40,557 nt of DNA, from positions 1-40,557 of the forward strand of contig NZ_CANLBV010000034.1 in NCBI RefSeq assembly GCF_947488985.1, given 5' to 3'. The DNA comes from an uncultured Vibrio sp. GTDB taxonomy: Bacteria > Pseudomonadota > Gammaproteobacteria > Enterobacterales > Vibrionaceae. Position 1 is the stretch's first letter. Each line of letters opens with the position of its first letter. The notes under the pieces are model-generated. The model worked only from the letters and a program-made list of their open reading frames with translations, did no database searches and was not told the DNA's origin. The position numbers and the translations under genes are program-made. Of this stretch, positions 34,071-40,557 are shown in pieces.

Positions 34071-35468
34071 ATGTCTGAAGGATTAGTACAAGCAGCTTAT
34101 ATTGTTGCTGCTGTATTCTTTATCATGAGTTTGGCTGGGTTATCGAAACAGGAATCTGCGCGTGCAGGTAACTATTACGGTATTGCGGGTATGGCAATCG
34201 CCTTGATCGCGACGATATTTGGTCCTCATTCAGCGGGTATTGTATGGATCATCATTGCGATGGTGATCGGTGGTGGTATTGGTATCCACTATGCAAGAAA
34301 AGTAGAAATGACCGAAATGCCTGAGCTAGTGGCGATCTTGCACAGCTTCGTCGGTATGGCGGCGGTACTTGTCGGTTACAACAGCTACATTGATCCACCG
34401 GCTGCTGTGTCTATCAACCCTGCAGATATTCATGCAGAGCACGTTATCCATCTAGTGGAAGTGTTCCTTGGTGTGTTCATCGGTGCGGTGACGTTTACAG
34501 GTTCTATTGTTGCTTTTGGTAAGCTTCGCGGCGTGATCTCATCGTCTGCTTTGAACATTCCTCATAAGCACAAGTGGAATCTAGCGGCTATCGTAGTTTC
34601 TACATTGCTAATGATCATGTTCGTAAAAGCGGATGGCAGCATGTTGGCACTGATGGTGATGACACTTATCGCATTCGCATTCGGTTACCACCTAGTGGCA
34701 TCGATTGGTGGTGCAGATATGCCAGTGGTTGTTTCTATGCTCAACTCGTACTCAGGTTGGGCAGCAGCGGCGGCAGGTTTCATGCTTGCGAACGACTTGC
34801 TTATTGTAACTGGTGCATTGGTTGGTTCGTCAGGTGCAATCCTGTCGTACATTATGTGTAAGGCGATGAACCGTTCGTTCATTAGTGTTATCGCTGGTGG
34901 CTTTGGTCAAGAAGTAACAGTATCTGATGGCGATGAAGAGCAGGGTGAACACCGTGAAACTTCAGCTGAAGATGTGGCTGATATGCTTAAGAACTCTAAG
35001 TCAGTGATCATCACTCCAGGGTACGGCATGGCAGTAGCTCAAGCTCAGTACCCAGTACACGAAATCACTGAGAAGCTAAGAGCGCAGGGCATCAATGTTC
35101 GATTTGGTATCCACCCAGTTGCTGGTAGGTTACCGGGTCACATGAACGTACTGCTTGCTGAAGCGAAGGTGCCGTATGATATTGTTCTTGAAATGGACGA
35201 AATTAACGATGACTTAAATGAGACAGATACGGTATTGGTTATTGGTGCAAACGACACCGTGAACCCTGCAGCATTAGAAGATCCAAACAGCCCGATTGCT
35301 GGCATGCCAGTGCTTGAAGTTTGGAACGCTGAGAACGTTATCGTCTTTAAACGTTCGATGAGTACCGGTTACGCGGGCGTTCAAAACCCACTGTTTTTCA
35401 AAGAGAACACGCAAATGTTGTTTGGTGATGCTAAGGCGAGTTGCTCTAGTATTTTAGAGCATTTATAA
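34071..35468 (+). CDS. pntB: NAD(P) transhydrogenase, beta subunit
   Basis: PntB contains most of the proton channel (domain II) and the NADP(H)-binding domain III. The 465-aa protein (E. coli 462) has eight to nine membrane helices in the first 270 residues, including the channel helix with [19 protein letters not shown]. It then has domain III with [33 protein letters not shown], and [30 protein letters not shown]-type Shine-Dalgarno precedes the ATG. It forms an operon with pntA and ends at a strong terminator. Confidence 0.97.
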   Translation: MSEGLVQAAYIVAAVFFIMSLAGLSKQESARAGNYYGIAGMAIALIATIFGPHSAGIVWIIIAMVIGGGIGIHYARKVEMTEMPELVAILHSFVGMAAVLVGYNSYIDPPAAVSINPADIHAEHVIHLVEVFLGVFIGAVTFTGSIVAFGKLRGVISSSALNIPHKHKWNLAAIVVSTLLMIMFVKADGSMLALMVMTLIAFAFGYHLVASIGGADMPVVVSMLNSYSGWAAAAAGFMLANDLLIVTGALVGSSGAILSYIMCKAMNRSFISVIAGGFGQEVTVSDGDEEQGEHRETSAEDVADMLKNSKSVIITPGYGMAVAQAQYPVHEITEKLRAQGINVRFGIHPVAGRLPGHMNVLLAEAKVPYDIVLEMDEINDDLNETDTVLVIGANDTVNPAALEDPNSPIAGMPVLEVWNAENVIVFKRSMSTGYAGVQNPLFFKENTQMLFGDAKASCSSILEHL

Positions 35469-35520
35469 AATGAACAGCATTGGTTGAGCATGAGTTATGC
35501 AACAAAACACGCTGATAATC

Positions 35521-35547
35521 AGGAGCTCATTTGAGCTCCTTTTTTTG
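35521..35547 (+). terminator. Rho-independent terminator of pntAB
   Basis: A perfect 8-bp stem AGGAGCTC/GAGCTCCT (35521-35528, 35533-35540) with ATTT loop, followed by eight T. It lies 52 bp past the pntB stop. Confidence 0.93.
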
Positions 35548-35699
35548 ATTTACTCACCATAAATTGTGGTGGCTTATAACGCGTAACCGCAACAACATGG
35601 GATTATTTGATATTACAGAGCTTTAGATGAGGTTAGAAATTTATCTTTTATAGGGAATAGTATATATTTGCTTGATCAGTATGAATCAGTGCTTAATTT

Positions 35700-37154
35700 G
35701 TGATCATTAAAAGAACTTATCTCCTCCTCATCGTAACGTTACTCGTTTCAGTCAATGTTTCTGCTGACTCTCTGCCTGAGCGTATCGATCAATTTACTAA
35801 GTTGTTTGATCATCAACAAGCCATCGACTCTTATGATATTCGTGAACTCCAGACAGACTATCCAACGCGTTTGATCACCCCATCTTCTATGCTGCCGCAA
35901 ACCGCTGAATATCCGCTCAATGATATTCAACGCTTATATCAGCTATCAAAAACCTGCGGTGGAAAATTACCACTAAGCCCTTTGATTACCGAACCTTTAG
36001 TCTTCACTCGTGCAATGTGTAAAGGCACCAAGCTATCGGAAGGCTGGTTTAGCCGGAGTGGCTTAATTCACCCAGGGGGTGGTTCGTATGCTGCACGATA
36101 TGTTGACAAGTATCCTGAAGAGTTCGATTCTTTAAAACGTTTTATGCATATTCAAGAGCGGCCAAACACCGCCCATGATGAACTGTTGTCTCGATTGCAG
36201 CACATGGATAGCGAAGCCATTACCGCATTGTTAGCAGGTGCCAGCATGTTCGTTGAACTCGATGAAATGTGGCTCAAGCGCGGTGACATATATTATCTGT
36301 ATAATGAACCGATGTGGAATAGCAATGCCAAGGACGCGGGGCTATCGTTCAGTTTGTCTTCAGAAGGGAACAGCTGTTTCGTACAACGTGGTAATGTATG
36401 TTGGGAAATCGAAGATCATTCAGATCTTCTGAGGATTGCCATGTTCATCTTGGTGATCGCCAACATCATGCTGGTCTTGGGTTGGGCGGTTTACCGTTGG
36501 AACAGTAAGAAACAAGAGATGAAAAGCCGAATGTTGGTTCTTCAGATCTTAACGCATGAATTGAGAACACCAATTGCCAGCTTATCACTCACGGTCGAAG
36601 GGTTCCGACGTGAGTTCGAGCACTTACCTGAATCGGTCTATGATGAGTTCCGCCGATTATGTGAAGACACACGCCGATTAAGGCAGTTGGCAGAAGCAAG
36701 TAAAGATTACTTGCAGTCAGATAACCAACCGCTGGCGACAGAATGGGTGCCAAGTGTTGACGAGTGGCTTCAGTACAAAATTGAAGAAGATTTCGCACCG
36801 GGAATTGAACTGCGTATAAACCAAGATATTGCCGCAAAATTGAATGTATATTGGTTAGGAACGTGTATCGATAACCTGATAAGAAATGCCGTCAAATACG
36901 GTGTGGCCCCAGTGATATTAGAACTGAATACTTCTGACAAAAAACTGACATTCAAAGTTATTGATAATGGAGACTTGTCGGCCAAAGATTGGGGGCAATT
37001 AAGAAAGCCATTTGTCAGCAAGAGTGGCCTTGGTTTAGGTCTGACGATAGTTGAATCTATGGTCGGAAAAATGGGCGGTCAAATGACGCTGATTGGCCCC
37101 CCAACAACATTTATTTTGGAGATTCCTTGTGAAACAGACATTGCTTCTCGTTGA
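35700..37154 (+). CDS. vxrA: Sensor histidine kinase VxrA (WigK)-like
   Basis: Membrane kinase of a cell-wall-stress two-component system. The 484-aa protein starts at GTG 35700, with a signal-like first helix (6-22), a periplasmic DUF3404 sensor (about 23-243, with YPTRLITPSSMLP and SGLIHPGGGSYA), a TM helix (244-266), and a cytoplasmic kinase core. Phosphoacceptor His286 is in LTHELRTPIASLSL; the ATP lid contains NLIRNAVKYG, IDNGD and GLGLTIVESMVGKMGG. V. cholerae VxrAB controls type VI secretion, biofilm and cell-wall repair (established). Next to pntAB and with vxrBCDE downstream, the order agrees with V. cholerae chromosome II as I recall. No strong Shine-Dalgarno is visible. Confidence 0.9.
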   Translation: MIIKRTYLLLIVTLLVSVNVSADSLPERIDQFTKLFDHQQAIDSYDIRELQTDYPTRLITPSSMLPQTAEYPLNDIQRLYQLSKTCGGKLPLSPLITEPLVFTRAMCKGTKLSEGWFSRSGLIHPGGGSYAARYVDKYPEEFDSLKRFMHIQERPNTAHDELLSRLQHMDSEAITALLAGASMFVELDEMWLKRGDIYYLYNEPMWNSNAKDAGLSFSLSSEGNSCFVQRGNVCWEIEDHSDLLRIAMFILVIANIMLVLGWAVYRWNSKKQEMKSRMLVLQILTHELRTPIASLSLTVEGFRREFEHLPESVYDEFRRLCEDTRRLRQLAEASKDYLQSDNQPLATEWVPSVDEWLQYKIEEDFAPGIELRINQDIAAKLNVYWLGTCIDNLIRNAVKYGVAPVILELNTSDKKLTFKVIDNGDLSAKDWGQLRKPFVSKSGLGLGLTIVESMVGKMGGQMTLIGPPTTFILEIPCETDIASR

Positions 37155-37788
37155 AGATGATAAAAATTTAGCTGACGGCCTATTAGTCAGCCTTGAGCAA
37201 GCTGGGTATAGATGTTTACATGCAGAGTTGATCTCTGAAGTTGAAGGCTACTGGGAACAAGCGGATCTGGTTATTCTTGATCGCCAGCTTCCTGATGGTG
37301 ACTCTGTCAGCTCTCTGCCTGGTTGGAAGAAAAAGAAAGATATTCCAGTGATTCTGCTTACGGCACTTGTCACGGTAAAAGATAAAGTGACGGGGTTAGA
37401 TTCGGGTGCCAACGATTACCTGACTAAACCCTTCGCTGAAGCTGAGCTTTTTGCACGAATTCGTGCTCAACTTCGTCGACCTGATGCCGAAGAACAAGAT
37501 GAAACGAAAGTCATCGCACAGAACTTAATTATCGACAAAGCAACCCGCGAGGTTTTTTTCAACGAACAAGAAATCACGCTAACACGCACAGAGTTTGATC
37601 TATTGTTATTCTTAGCAAGTAATTTAGGTCGAGTTTTTACCCGTGATGAATTGCTTGATCACGTGTGGGGCTACAATCATTTCCCAACAACGCGTACCGT
37701 CGATACCCATGTACTGCAGTTAAGACAGAAACTCCCAGGTTTGGAAATTGAGACCTTACGGGGCGTTGGTTACAAGATGAAAGCGTAA
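37129..37788 (+). CDS. vxrB: Response regulator VxrB (WigR)-like, OmpR family
   Basis: The DNA-binding partner of the kinase. I place the start at GTG 37129 (219 aa, MKQTLLLVEDD), 26 bp inside the kinase gene, with GGAG 8 nt upstream; ATG 37093 would add residues without a receiver match. The receiver has the acidic pair Asp10/11 (VEDD), phosphoacceptor Asp51 in VILDRQLPDGD and Lys100 in DYLTKPFAEAELF. The OmpR-type winged helix at the C-terminus has LTRTEFDLLLFLASN, the recognition region RTVDTHVLQLRQKL and GVGYKMKA. Its stop overlaps the next ATG by one base, so it is coupled to vxrC. Confidence 0.93.
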   Translation: MKQTLLLVEDDKNLADGLLVSLEQAGYRCLHAELISEVEGYWEQADLVILDRQLPDGDSVSSLPGWKKKKDIPVILLTALVTVKDKVTGLDSGANDYLTKPFAEAELFARIRAQLRRPDAEEQDETKVIAQNLIIDKATREVFFNEQEITLTRTEFDLLLFLASNLGRVFTRDELLDHVWGYNHFPTTRTVDTHVLQLRQKLPGLEIETLRGVGYKMKA

Positions 37789-38675
37789 TGAGAAAAGCCT
37801 TATTTTCACTCTGTATATTGATGGGTGTATGCCAAACATCACAAGCTTCTGATTGGTTTCAGAGCAGTGATGTGCTAACACAGGCACACAAACATCTATT
37901 AGATAATGACTTACCCTTAATGTTTGATTCATTAGTGGAAGTTTGGCAGATCAACTCTTCTAAGGTTCGAGAAGAGCACCTTAATAATTTGTTTTATCAA
38001 GCATTAAACAAGGATTGTGGCAAAACCCTCACCCAAACGACCTTACCAACTTGGATTAACTCCGTTGTTGTTAAAAGACATGTTATTCAAAGCCCGGGAC
38101 GAGATACCTTCCGGGTTGTTGTTCATGTTGAATCAGAACACGACATTAGCCGTATAACTTTCGAAAAGTGGGTTGATAAAGCCGTCTCTTCAGATAGTGA
38201 GCTGACGGAAGTGAACAAAATCGTCAACAATGAACCAGTGCGTGTTTATAACAAACGCTATGATCTCCCTTCTCAACTAGATTCTGGTCTCTATCGTTTA
38301 AGTGTCAAAACAGATGAAGGGGTGACTTGGAGTGCTTGGATTATCCTCGGTGAAGTGAGGATGCGACAGCAGCTTCGCTGGGCGTCGAAAGATACTTGGC
38401 GAGTCGATAAGAAAGAGCTTTTAAACCCATATTGCCCATTACCTAAATTGGATATTGGTCTATACGACTATGTGGAAGAGGACTACGAGCAAGTTTGGGG
38501 AAGAAGTTTTGAATCCGATTATCCAATGAGTCTGAGCGGTGAAGATATCCCCAATGACCGATATGTCTTAGCTGTTTCAATGAGACATTCTCGTTGGCAA
38601 GGCGACATAGCGATAGAACAAGCACAAACTATTAGTAAAACCTATGATATTTCTAGCGAGGAAGAGGTAAAGTAA
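37788..38675 (+). CDS. vxrC: Periplasmic DUF2861 protein, VxrC-like
   Basis: Third gene of the vxr-type operon. The 295-aa protein has a signal peptide, MRKALFSLCILMGVCQTSQA, and a soluble mature part with no membrane segment. It falls in the DUF2861 family by memory of V. cholerae VCA0567. Two cysteines (in DCGKTL and NPYCPL) may pair in the periplasm. It starts in the TAATG junction with vxrB. Its biochemical role is not known; in V. cholerae the accessory vxr genes modulate signalling and phenotypes of the system. Confidence 0.78.
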   Translation: MRKALFSLCILMGVCQTSQASDWFQSSDVLTQAHKHLLDNDLPLMFDSLVEVWQINSSKVREEHLNNLFYQALNKDCGKTLTQTTLPTWINSVVVKRHVIQSPGRDTFRVVVHVESEHDISRITFEKWVDKAVSSDSELTEVNKIVNNEPVRVYNKRYDLPSQLDSGLYRLSVKTDEGVTWSAWIILGEVRMRQQLRWASKDTWRVDKKELLNPYCPLPKLDIGLYDYVEEDYEQVWGRSFESDYPMSLSGEDIPNDRYVLAVSMRHSRWQGDIAIEQAQTISKTYDISSEEEVK

Positions 38676-38725
38676 TTTAAGATTGTACCGCTAACTATCT
38701 AAGGGATCTAAAAAAGATAAACGGA

Positions 38726-39886
38726 ATGAAAAAAATTACTAAACTACTCGCAGCGTCAATTTCCTTTGCCTGCCTACCACTTTCTGCTGCTAACTACGCC
38801 ATTGAAGCGCGCGGTGATGCAATGGGTGGTGTTGGTGTTGTATCAGCAAATTTCCTAACCGCTCCATTTTATAATCCGGCATTGGTTGCGATTTATCGTC
38901 GCAATGATGACATGGGTATGATTGTTCCAAGTCTTGGCGTGAACTATAACGACCCAAACAACTTGGTCGATGATCTTGACCATCTCGTCAATCTTCTTGA
39001 ATCAAGCACTGTGACACCGAATGAGCTAGATGAAGCACTTGTAAATTTAGATGGCGATAATCTGAATTTACAAGTTGGCGGTGCCGCCGCCTTTGCGATT
39101 CCCAATCAATTTGTGGCCGCTAATGTTTTTGCTAAAGTTTATACCGAATCATTTGTTACCCTTGACGTTTATTCAGACGGAAATTCGCTGACTAATGCTG
39201 AGTTGACTGCAATACAAGCGGTGTCGATCGGCATCGCTGAAGCCGGTATTTCACTAGCTAAATATCAAACGTTTATGGGCCAGCACCTTTCATTTGGTAT
39301 TTCACCAAAACTGCAAAGAATCTACACATACAACTATGTCGCGAGTACCACAGATTATGAACTGACTGATGTTCGCGAAAACGGAACAGGTGAAACCATT
39401 TTTAATATCGATGCCGGTGCACTCTGGTTTTTCGGTCCATTCCGTGTAGGGCTGGCGGCGACTAACTTAATTGATCGCGATATTGAAACAAAAACTGCAA
39501 CAAAAACTTTAACGGCCACAGACGGCACGACCACGACGGTCGGGAAAAGCTATAGCTATAACTTAGGCCCAATCTATACCGTTGGCGCTGGTATTGTTGC
39601 TGACTATTTTACGTTGAGCGTGGATTACGATTTGAATGAGGCGGAGAAGTTTAAATCATTTGATGACAACGAACAGATGATTCGTGTTGGTACCGAAGTG
39701 GACTTACTACGTCAGCTTAAGTTAAGGGGAGGGTATTACAAGAACCTAGCTTACTCTGATTCAGAGGGAACCTTCACCGCGGGTATTGGCGTGTCGCCAC
39801 TGAATTTGTTCCAAATAGACATTAGTGCGAACTACACCAACGAAAACGCAATGGGTGCATCACTTAATTTCCTTGCTAGTTACTAA
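38726..39886 (+). CDS. vxrD: Outer membrane barrel-like protein (TraF_2 type), VxrD-like
   Basis: The 386-aa protein has a signal peptide, MKKITKLLAASISFACLPLSA, then ANYAIEARGDAMGGVGVVSAN and YNPALVA, a start shared by the conjugal transfer TraF_2 family and FadL-type barrels. The remainder has repeated amphipathic strands (FGPFRVGLAATNLID, YNLGPIYTVGAGIVADYFTL, LRGGYYKNLAYSDSEG) and ends in ASLNFLASY with a terminal aromatic, typical of outer membrane barrels. The TraF name does not imply conjugation. It is 50 bp after vxrC and ahead of the UPF0181 gene, the vxr order. Confidence 0.78.
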   Translation: MKKITKLLAASISFACLPLSAANYAIEARGDAMGGVGVVSANFLTAPFYNPALVAIYRRNDDMGMIVPSLGVNYNDPNNLVDDLDHLVNLLESSTVTPNELDEALVNLDGDNLNLQVGGAAAFAIPNQFVAANVFAKVYTESFVTLDVYSDGNSLTNAELTAIQAVSIGIAEAGISLAKYQTFMGQHLSFGISPKLQRIYTYNYVASTTDYELTDVRENGTGETIFNIDAGALWFFGPFRVGLAATNLIDRDIETKTATKTLTATDGTTTTVGKSYSYNLGPIYTVGAGIVADYFTLSVDYDLNEAEKFKSFDDNEQMIRVGTEVDLLRQLKLRGGYYKNLAYSDSEGTFTAGIGVSPLNLFQIDISANYTNENAMGASLNFLASY

Positions 39887-39899
39887 TTCTCCTTATATA

Positions 39900-39927
39900 G
39901 TTCTGCTCCCAAATAGAGGAGCAGAAC
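39900..39927 (+). promoter_or_regulatory. Hairpin covering the Shine-Dalgarno of the UPF0181 gene
   Basis: GTTCTGCTCC (39900-39909) pairs perfectly with GGAGCAGAAC (39918-39927) around an 8-nt loop. The 3' arm contains the Shine-Dalgarno GGAG (39918-39921) and ends directly before the ATG at 39928. The structure lacks a T-run, so it is not a terminator; it should restrict ribosome access unless opened. Confidence 0.75.
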
Positions 39928-40080
39928 ATGCTAAACGACTTACCAACCCTTTCTCATGAAGAGCAACAGAAAGCTGTTGAGCGTATCCAAGAAATGATGA
40001 CCCAAGGCGTCAGCACCGCACAAGCTATCAAAATTGTTGCGGTGCAAATTAGAGAAGAAATGAGCAACAAACAAGAGTAG
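39928..40080 (+). CDS. vxrE: UPF0181 (YoaH-like) small protein, VxrE-like
   Basis: A 50-aa cytoplasmic protein, too short for many gene calls. The sequence [20 protein letters not shown] and [15 protein letters not shown] closely follows E. coli YoaH (UPF0181), which begins [24 protein letters not shown] 39928 is preceded by GAGGAG seven bases away, inside a perfect hairpin. It is the last gene of the vxrABCDE-type operon, as in V. cholerae, where VxrE is needed for some phenotypes of the system. A short terminator overlaps its stop codon. Function unknown; a small helical binding protein is likely. Confidence 0.85.
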   Translation: MLNDLPTLSHEEQQKAVERIQEMMTQGVSTAQAIKIVAVQIREEMSNKQE

Positions 40081-40100
40081 GGCAGAAGCCCTTCTTTTTT
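40079..40100 (+). terminator. Terminator overlapping the stop of the UPF0181 gene
   Basis: A short 5-bp stem AGGGC/GCCCT (40079-40083, 40088-40092) with an AGAA loop is followed by a T-rich run to 40100. Its first bases are the end of the TAG stop codon. Confidence 0.75.
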
Positions 40101-40269
40101 ACAACTTAACGCACTATAACTAAATAAACTGCACTTCAATATAATATCCTGCCTAATTAAAACACATCGTGAATAGCCACAGATTGGGTTACCCCTCAAA
40201 GCTTACACCTTTAAATCAATAGGTTAGTGTGGCGTTATTAACTAAAGTAAAGGTCACAACTCCCTTTTG

Positions 40270-40284
40270 TGTAATTTAATTACA
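40270..40284. promoter_or_regulatory. Perfect 15-bp palindrome
   Basis: TGTAATTTAATTACA is a perfect dyad centred on T40277. It resembles the TGTAAT/ATTACA half-sites of the inverted repeat upstream of gsk (7595-7623) but with a 3-base spacer rather than 11. A regulator site is possible; a chance AT-rich palindrome is not excluded. Confidence 0.4.
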
Positions 40285-40472
40285 AGAGGTACTGAGTAGG
40301 TTTAGCTTAATAAATCTGGTGTCATGATTTTTGACCCTGAATTTAACGGTCAATTGTCGGGTTTTTGAGGGGGTGATACTGTCACTTTTATATGCTTATA
40401 TAAACAAATAAACATTAAGCGGTACGTTGAGAGTAAATATCCAATATGACGATCTGGCCTTTTTGATAATTT

Positions 40473-40557
40473 GATTGGAGTTATACCAATCTAAGTAAAA
40501 ATATGATCTAATTGAGGCTGTTACTTCTTCGTGAAAAAAGACGCTATGGACAGCCTC
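40473..40557. repeat. Possible left end of an interspersed repeat, cut by the window
   Basis: GATTGG (40473-40478) and CCAATC (40486-40491) surround TTATACCAATC, the same 11-mer as at 28367-28377. After this, GAGGCTGT (40514-40521) pairs with ACAGCCTC (40550-40557) exactly at the window edge. The element may continue beyond the window. Confidence 0.45.

Larger units (their letters stand above)
40101..40557. other. Terminal intergenic region with palindrome and repeat core
   Basis: No gene is evident in these 457 bases. They include a 15-bp palindrome at 40270-40284 and a repeat-like block at 40473-40557, described separately. The rest is AT-rich; the next gene would lie beyond the window. 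Confidence 0.5.

Noticed and set aside
38726..39886. Conjugation gene, suggested by TraF-type similarity
   Set aside because: The protein looks like an outer membrane barrel in a vxr-type operon, and there are no other transfer genes in the window.

Overview
The window looks like chromosomal DNA of a Vibrio, possibly from the Splendidus clade (species not determined). Gene content and protein sequences (inosine-guanosine kinase, AcpH, ArfB, CreA-type lipoprotein, PntAB next to a VxrABCDE-type operon, HlyU-family and ComFB-family proteins, several GGDEF enzymes) are typical of Vibrionaceae. In Vibrio cholerae the pntAB and vxrABCDE genes are neighbours on chromosome II, so the right third probably matches that replicon; this is from memory, not from a search. 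I saw no rRNA, tRNA, CRISPR array or prophage.

Left part (1-12 kb): the 3' end of an IS630-type transposase, a small accessory stretch with an unknown protein and a lone XRE regulator, a heptamer tandem repeat, arfB, a membrane PAS-GGDEF diguanylate cyclase, fhs with a PurR box, gsk, a CreA-family lipoprotein gene, a tiny lipoprotein gene preceded by a 17-codon ORF, an unknown protein, a YieH-like HAD phosphatase converging on a zinc-ribbon protein, and a methyl-accepting chemotaxis protein gene broken by an exact 17-bp tandem duplication.

Middle (12-28 kb): acpH and an RhlE-type helicase; a TetR regulator divergent from an RND efflux operon with two lipoprotein adaptors and one pump, with a clear 20-bp operator over the promoter; two exported proteins (a beta-barrel and a YgiW-type OB-fold protein); an uncharacterised 489-aa protein coupled to a 30-codon ORF; a 263-bp MITE-like element flanked by TA; then cobQ and modABC.

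Right part (28-40 kb): a DUF3069-type protein, a REC-GGDEF response regulator, a membrane GGDEF protein, a ComFB-domain protein (a family recently linked to cyclic dinucleotide binding) and an HlyU-family protein; then pntAB and a vxrABCDE-like cell-envelope-stress two-component operon. The last gene of that operon is a UPF0181 (YoaH-like) gene whose Shine-Dalgarno lies inside a perfect 10-bp hairpin. The window ends in the start of a possible interspersed repeat.

The points most worth a second look are the reversible-looking duplication in the chemoreceptor gene, the hairpins covering ribosome-binding sites, the cyclic-di-GMP gene neighbourhood with a candidate effector, the small coupled ORFs, and the MITE.
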